A DNA stretch of 9,766 nt. It comes from Bacteroidetes bacterium UBA2322 (GTDB taxonomy: Bacteria > Bacteroidota > Bacteroidia > Chitinophagales > UBA2359). This document shows positions 6,701 through 9,766 of this stretch, one piece after another. The notes beneath the pieces were generated by a model. It was not told where the DNA came from. It worked only from the letters and a program-made list of their open reading frames with translations, and made no database searches. How positions within the stretch are numbered: position 1 is the first letter of the stretch; each line of letters opens with the position of its first letter. Where the stretch lies: positions 3,642-13,407 of the forward strand of contig DDVC01000009.1 in assembly GCA_002345145.1 (NCBI GenBank). Reading direction: 5' to 3'. Both the position numbers and the translations under genes were made by a program.

Positions 6701-9253
6701 CAAATAACCGTAACCGTAGCTAACCCGGGTACCGACACCTTGTTTATATCGGGGGTAAGCTCTTCATTGCCGCAGTTTACCACCAGCTTTAATACCATTG
6801 TGGTGCCGCCCCTGCAAAGTACGCCCCTCAGCATTACCTTTGCCCCTACCGATATACAAAGTTACAACGGCGCCATCACCATTACCAATAACGTAACGCC
6901 TATTACCCTAAATGTTACTGCCGTGGGTGTAGGAGCGCCGGTTACTACGGTAGCCCCCACCACGTTTAACGTAACCTTACTGGCAGGCAACTCCACTACC
7001 GAAACGCTTACATTAGGCAATACCGGCGCAGGCCCGCTCGATTTTACCATTACCGGCACACAGCCTGCACAAATACTGGCGCTCACCTATGGTATCAATC
7101 CTACCAACTATGCAACGCTGCAAAACTACATAGCAGCAAACGTAAGCGGTGGTTATACCCTTACCGATATTAACACCACCAACCCCGCTGCCTTAGCCGA
7201 TGCCTTACAAGGCAAACAAATACTACTCATACCACAGCAAGACCCCGCATTAGCCAATCCTACGGTTATGGCAGCCTTGGGTACTGCTATGAACACCTTT
7301 GCCCAAAATGGCGGCTCAGTAGTATTTGTAGGCAGCACTTGTACCCCCTGTGTAACAGCAGGCGGTATGCTGGAAGGCACTTACGCCGGTCAAACATTTA
7401 GCAATATCAACATTACCACGCCCAGCCACCCGCTGGCTGCCGGTTTACCTGCCAGTTTCCTCATGCCCTCTGCTGCTTATGCTTACGATTTTACCTCAAC
7501 CGGATTAGTGCAGGTAGCCTCAGCGCCCAGTTTTGGTCCTAATGTGGACATCATTGCCTTCCGTCCTATTGGCAATGGCAAGGTAATTTACTTAGGCAAC
7601 AACTTTGCCACCGCCGAAAATGCCGGTATGAACACCTTAATTGCCAATGCCTTTGCCTTTGCTAAAGGACAATTACCCAACTGGCTCTCCGCTTCGTTAG
7701 GCATTGGTACGGTACAGGTGGGTAATACCACTAATATAACCCTTACCTTTAACGCTACCGGTATGCTGGCAGGCGTTTACACCTTTGACCTCGTTATTCA
7801 AACCAATCAGCCCAACCAGCCTTTTGTGATTGTTCCGGTTACGCTTACGGTAGAAGCATTTCCGCAGGCAGCCTTTACCGTTGATAACCAACTTAGCTGC
7901 GACGGCATTGTGCAGTTTACCGATGCTACCCTCAATAACCCCAGTAGCTGGACTTGGAATTTTGGCGATGGCAACACCTCTACCGCACAAAACCCCTTGC
8001 ATACTTATACCGAAAGCGGAACCTACACCATAAGTTTAGAAGCCTGCAACGCATTGGGCTGCAACTCAGCTACTTATCCCGATTTTGTTACAGTGGACTT
8101 TTCCTCTACCTACTGCGATACCATACCCATGCCTGCCGATGGCTCTATTCTTACCCTTACAGGCTGCTACGGCGTACTGCAAGACAGTGGTGGACCCGCC
8201 AATTATACCAACCTCTCTAATGGCACGGTTACCATTGCCCCGCCCGGCGCTACCTCTGTAACGCTCAATTTTAGCTTTATTCAGTTTGAAAACTGCTGCG
8301 ATGGCTTGCGAGTATATGACGGACCCGATACCAATGCCCCGCTGCTTGGCAACTTTAAAGGTCCAGACCTGCCCAATGGCGATGGCATCATTACCTCTAC
8401 CGGCAGCAGCTTAACCTTGCAGCAATATACCGATGGCTCTGTGGTAAATACAGGGTTTGAACTAACTTGGAGCTGCGTGGTGATTACCGATGTGCCTACT
8501 CCTAACTTTTCCTATGAAGTGATTAACCCCTGCCTTGGCTTGGTAGAATTTACAGACCTCTCTAACAATTTTGCCGATAGCTGGACTTGGGATTTTGGCG
8601 ATGGCAGCGGCAACCTCTCTACCGAACAAAATCCGCAGTACTCTTTCCTCCAAAGTGGTACTTATCAAGTAAGCCTTGCTTCTTGTAACATAGTAGGTTG
8701 CAATGCCGTGGTTATTCCGGTAACTGTTTCAGGTGTTTTATATGTGAATTTTACCGTACCCCAATTTGTACAAATCAATACGCCGGTAATGTTTAATGAC
8801 AATACCGCCAATGCAACCTATTGGCAGTGGAACTTTGGCAACGGACAAACCGCTGTGGGCAATATCGCCAATCCGGTTACATTCTATAATGCACTTGGTT
8901 TTTACACCGTTACCCTTACCGTTACCGATGCCAACGGCTGTGTGCGCACCGGCACCCAAGTACTGGAAGTGATAAGCAATATAGGCATAGATACCCCTGC
9001 CGATAATGCCTTGCTCAGCATAGCGCCCAACCCCACCACCGGCGCTGTTGGCATCAGCTACCCGTTATCGGGCAACCAGCCGGTTACGCTGCGTGTGTTT
9101 GATGCTATTGGTAAAGAGGTATATTTGCACACCCAAACCACTTCGGGCAGTTTTGTACACTCGCTCAGTTTAGAGGGTAAACCAGCAGGTTTATACTTTG
9201 TTACCCTACAAGCCGGTAATGAGTTGGTGAGCAAAAAAGTAGTATTGCACTAA
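3782..9253 (+). CDS. Giant T9SS-secreted mosaic surface protein with three inserted Rossmann-like domains
   Basis: An 1823-residue exported protein of unknown function. The first 22 residues form a signal peptide (Lys2-Lys3, hydrophobic core, SFA before Gln23). Then follow CUB (about 40-141), PKD (151-227, WDFGDGN at 182), three long modules (233-640, 641-1053, 1054-1357), PKD (1361-1438), CUB (1445-1565, with Cys1445, 1462, 1505, 1506 and 1565), PKD (1572-1649), PKD (1654-1730) and a T9SS type A sorting domain (about 1744-1823, with APNPTTG and the ending KKVVLH). Each module starts with a beta half, has a Rossmann-like segment of about 200 residues, then the second beta half beginning with a tryptophan (479, 893, 1301); modules 1 and 2 add an ASH-like domain. 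It is likely exported by Sec, then through T9SS, and kept on the surface or released. CUB and PKD suggest adhesion or glycan binding; no catalytic domain is recognised. The ATG at 3782 is chosen over the in-frame TTG at 3758 because it gives a clean signal peptide. No Shine-Dalgarno is seen. A terminator follows, so it is probably monocistronic. Confidence 0.93.
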   Translation: MKKFTLLLFFLFAAVFTVPSFAQNVVTLPATGQAPTQTDCEGTILDPGGTGDYGNNANTFVVIDPPGDLLVQMIFTEFNTEAGFDRVSLFDGPTTDSPLIGTYEGTELPNGGNPIFSTGGSMTLRFSSDGSVTRPGFVANWLAGGGGSGVPVASFTISDTNPPANAPVAFLNSSSGSGTFTWDFGDGNTSDETNPTHSYAAPGNYTVTLTAVGCTGETATFSSSLTVQELAGVTIDPLSFNVTLNYGDSIILPLTINNTGIGDLIVDIDGASLQAEKKLNVLALINGADITQEYPFTLQAINNFYTDYTLTEITTYSAAELQAALVGKDVLLIPEQETCTPAAFTAFAPILQTFVENGGTVIINGTNQSGCIFNTGLFSGTYQNFYSGPLNISLPTDPLAEGVTNPYQALSVTYYYDVTNTDAVRVVEYNNFDVVCYRNIGLGKAILIGHDFRYSNPDMQRIMANAVQNAAAATQAQGWLYISDDQEVLSGGESYTIDVEFNATDVYGGTYTQILTFYTNDPDNPVIQVPCTVTIVGTPSFAISNGSFDFGVLMQGLVGQQTLTISNPGTDSLHILNITSDNPAYTVNLSNFSLYGGGASQQVVISFAPTDIQTYNGTISIQTNIGTFFVLVTGVGVGAPVTTVTPPALNVTIDAGTSTTVPLVIDNSGLGPLTFEFDAANLGTTLEVLAYTLGVDMTTEYPNMITAINTYYTNYNLETTNITSATDLAAILQNKDVFLVPEVEQTVGNAPFLDFAPVLQAFVNAGGIVIFAGTSGAAPMINSGLMPVNVTGFDTGASLNVLDTTHPLTQGLAPTFIPSNGTYPIYFNSPDIVTLVEQPVGAGGGGGSVVAYRPLGNGHVISIAFDYFSSDENAQKAIANAFAWAETMTVVPWLNYTPLNGTVGYPAQTTIDVTFDATNLLGGTYYSQLIMTTNDPLNPTITIPVTLTVIGIPQITVSQTNLNFGTVIIGNDNQITVTVANPGTDTLFISGVSSSLPQFTTSFNTIVVPPLQSTPLSITFAPTDIQSYNGAITITNNVTPITLNVTAVGVGAPVTTVAPTTFNVTLLAGNSTTETLTLGNTGAGPLDFTITGTQPAQILALTYGINPTNYATLQNYIAANVSGGYTLTDINTTNPAALADALQGKQILLIPQQDPALANPTVMAALGTAMNTFAQNGGSVVFVGSTCTPCVTAGGMLEGTYAGQTFSNINITTPSHPLAAGLPASFLMPSAAYAYDFTSTGLVQVASAPSFGPNVDIIAFRPIGNGKVIYLGNNFATAENAGMNTLIANAFAFAKGQLPNWLSASLGIGTVQVGNTTNITLTFNATGMLAGVYTFDLVIQTNQPNQPFVIVPVTLTVEAFPQAAFTVDNQLSCDGIVQFTDATLNNPSSWTWNFGDGNTSTAQNPLHTYTESGTYTISLEACNALGCNSATYPDFVTVDFSSTYCDTIPMPADGSILTLTGCYGVLQDSGGPANYTNLSNGTVTIAPPGATSVTLNFSFIQFENCCDGLRVYDGPDTNAPLLGNFKGPDLPNGDGIITSTGSSLTLQQYTDGSVVNTGFELTWSCVVITDVPTPNFSYEVINPCLGLVEFTDLSNNFADSWTWDFGDGSGNLSTEQNPQYSFLQSGTYQVSLASCNIVGCNAVVIPVTVSGVLYVNFTVPQFVQINTPVMFNDNTANATYWQWNFGNGQTAVGNIANPVTFYNALGFYTVTLTVTDANGCVRTGTQVLEVISNIGIDTPADNALLSIAPNPTTGAVGISYPLSGNQPVTLRVFDAIGKEVYLHTQTTSGSFVHSLSLEGKPAGLYFVTLQAGNELVSKKVVLH
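4478..5701 (+). repeat. Long protein module 1 (beta half, Rossmann-like insert, beta half, ASH)
   Basis: Residues 233-640. The first beta half carries PLSFNVTLNYG and NNTGIGDLIVDIDG. The insert (about 278-475) begins with NVLALINGADI and has GKDVLLIPEQE, FVENGGTVIINGT and GLGKAILIGHDF. The second beta half starts at Trp479 and ends with the strand-rich YGGTYTQILTFYTNDP type segment. The ASH-like part (539-640) has FDFG, TISNPGTDSL and SFAPTDIQTYNG. Confidence 0.8.
5702..6940 (+). repeat. Long protein module 2
   Basis: Residues 641-1053, the same order as module 1. The insert (about 685-889) has EVLAYTLGVDMTTEYP, NKDVFLVPEVE, AGGIVIFAGTSG, THPLTQGL and YRPLGNGHVISIAFDYF. The second beta half starts at Trp893. 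The ASH part (953-1053) has LNFG, VANPGTDTL and TFAPTDIQSYNG. A glycine run (AGGGGGS) lies in the insert. DNA at 6839-6871 matches 5600-5632 in module 1 at 30 of 33 bases. Confidence 0.8.
6941..7852 (+). repeat. Long protein module 3, without the ASH domain
   Basis: Residues 1054-1357. The insert (about 1095-1298) has ILALTYGINPTNY, GKQILLIPQQD, NGGSVVFVGSTC, SHPLAAGL and FRPIGNGKVIYLGNNF. The second beta half starts at Trp1301 and ends at LTVEAF, after which a PKD domain follows where modules 1 and 2 have their ASH domain. Confidence 0.8.
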
Positions 9254-9293
9254 CCTACTCTGTTTCCGGTAGCTTAAATAATAGCTGACCAAT

Positions 9294-9337
9294 CAACAAA
9301 AACCCCCTTTGGCAACTGCTAAAGGGGGTTTTTGTTG
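9294..9337 (+). terminator. Strong intrinsic terminator of the large gene
   Basis: A 17-base-pair perfect stem, 9294-9310 (CAACAAAAACCCCCTTT) with 9321-9337, around a 10-base loop GGCAACTGCT. The five G:C pairs are followed by five T on the plus strand and preceded by five A, so it can work in both directions. It lies 40 bases after the stop. A second small hairpin follows at 9340-9354 (AACAAA, CGC, TTTGTT). Confidence 0.9.
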
Positions 9338-9413
9338 TAAACAAACGCTTTGTTGGAATTAAGAGCTTGCTCAGAGGCTTACAGGAAAAGGCTTTAAGCA
9401 AAACAAACAGTGC

Positions 9414-9597
9414 ATTACGGCGCGCTGCACCTTGTTAATGGGTATTTAACCGGGTTACTACCTATATTTCGGTGCGCTGCACCTTTGTAAAACCCCAAAA
9501 GCGCATTTTAGGGGGCAGTAACACACAAGGGGCAGCGCCCCGTAATCTTGGTAGAACAGATGCAAAAGTGCTTTTATCAGGTGCAGCGCACCGTAAT
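9414..9597. repeat. Cluster of four REP-like palindromic repeats, two forward and two inverted
   Basis: Consensus ATTACGGTGCGCTGCACCTTG. Forward copies are at 9414-9434 (core GGCGCGCTGCACC, one arm base changed) and 9466-9487 (core GGTGCGCTGCACC). Inverted copies are at 9526-9546 (core GGGGCAGCGCCCC) and 9578-9597 (core GGTGCAGCGCACC). Each core is a 5-base stem with a 3-base loop; the third copy has changed bases in both arms together and keeps pairing. Between the inner copies CCCCAAAA (9493-9500) faces TTTTAGGGG (9506-9514). No coding sequence is seen from 9254 to 9641. Confidence 0.85.
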
Positions 9598-9647
9598 CTG
9601 TTGCCCATTATATCATAAACCACACACAGATTTTACCCCCCCTATCG

Positions 9648-9665
9648 GGCGTTCATTTTAACGCC
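9648..9665. other. Small hairpin next to the 21-base repeats
   Basis: GGCGTT at 9648-9653 pairs with AACGCC at 9660-9665 around a 6-base loop. No T run follows on either strand. It lies just before the 21-base tandem array and its role is unknown. Confidence 0.4.
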
Positions 9666-9675
9666 TATCTCGCGT

Positions 9676-9766
9676 TTAGTTACTGTTCTTTGAGGCTTAG
9701 TTACTGTTCTTTGAAGTTTAGTTACTATTCTTTGAAACTTAGTTATTGTTCTTTGAGGCTTAGTTA
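9676..9766. repeat. 21-base tandem repeat running off the right edge
   Basis: Four full units at 9676, 9697, 9718 and 9739 plus seven bases of a fifth. The unit is TTAGTTACTG followed by TTCTTTGAGGC; units 2 to 4 differ at a few positions, mainly the last three bases and the tenth. Because 21 is a multiple of three, one frame is open on each strand: plus reads SYCSLRL repeats, minus reads TKPQRTV repeats ending at a TAG at 9644-9642. No start codon is seen inside the window. It may be a minisatellite or the end of a minus-strand gene that begins beyond the edge. Confidence 0.9.

Noticed and set aside
9414..9597. Palindromes as transcription terminators
   Set aside because: The stems are only five base pairs and lack T runs; the true terminator is the hairpin at 9294-9337.
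19..9631. ATCTGTGTG at 19-27 and its inverse CACACAGAT at 9623-9631 as ends of one element
   Set aside because: Only nine bases match, no longer flanking similarity is seen, and chance or common dispersed repeats explain it.
9676..9766. CRISPR-like array at the right edge
   Set aside because: The 21-base units are directly adjacent with no spacers and vary among themselves, so it is a tandem repeat.

Overview
The window looks like chromosomal DNA of a Bacteroidota bacterium, probably a gliding or environmental lineage such as Chitinophagales or Saprospirales. Four things point there. A very large secreted protein ends in a type IX secretion system (T9SS) sorting domain. Promoter-like boxes of the Bacteroidota form TTTG...TAnnTTTG lie upstream of genes. 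Start codons lack clear Shine-Dalgarno sequences. Intergenic DNA carries short dispersed repeats. The lineage is inferred, not proven.

Layout. Left part, minus strand, in order of transcription: kdsD-type arabinose-5-phosphate isomerase (3486-2503), mannose-1-phosphate guanylyltransferase (2284-1199), and an R2-like ligand-binding oxidase (1044-157). The first two make sugar precursors for the cell surface: arabinose-5-phosphate for Kdo and GDP-mannose for glycans. The third is a ferritin-like di-metal oxidase with all six metal ligands and the Val/Tyr cross-link pair. The gaps between these genes are 218 and 154 bases, so they are not a tight operon. The 218-base gap holds a ten-copy heptanucleotide repeat and an 8-base repeat directly before manC.

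Right part, plus strand: one gene (3782-9253) for a secreted 1823-residue mosaic protein, divergent from kdsD across a 295-base AT-rich promoter region. Its order is signal peptide, CUB, PKD, three long modules, PKD, CUB, PKD, PKD, T9SS C-terminal domain. In each long module a Rossmann-like (GATase/ThuA-like) domain of about 200 residues appears to be inserted into a loop of a beta-sandwich domain. In the first two modules an ASH/HYDIN-like beta domain follows. A strong hairpin terminator lies 40 bases after the stop, so the gene is probably transcribed alone.

The last 430 bases show no convincing gene. They hold four copies of a palindromic repeat arranged as two forward and two inverted copies around a central hairpin, then a 21-base tandem repeat running off the right edge.

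A possible functional link, by inference only: T9SS cargo is often anchored to a special lipopolysaccharide, and the neighbouring kdsD and manC genes feed lipopolysaccharide and glycan synthesis.
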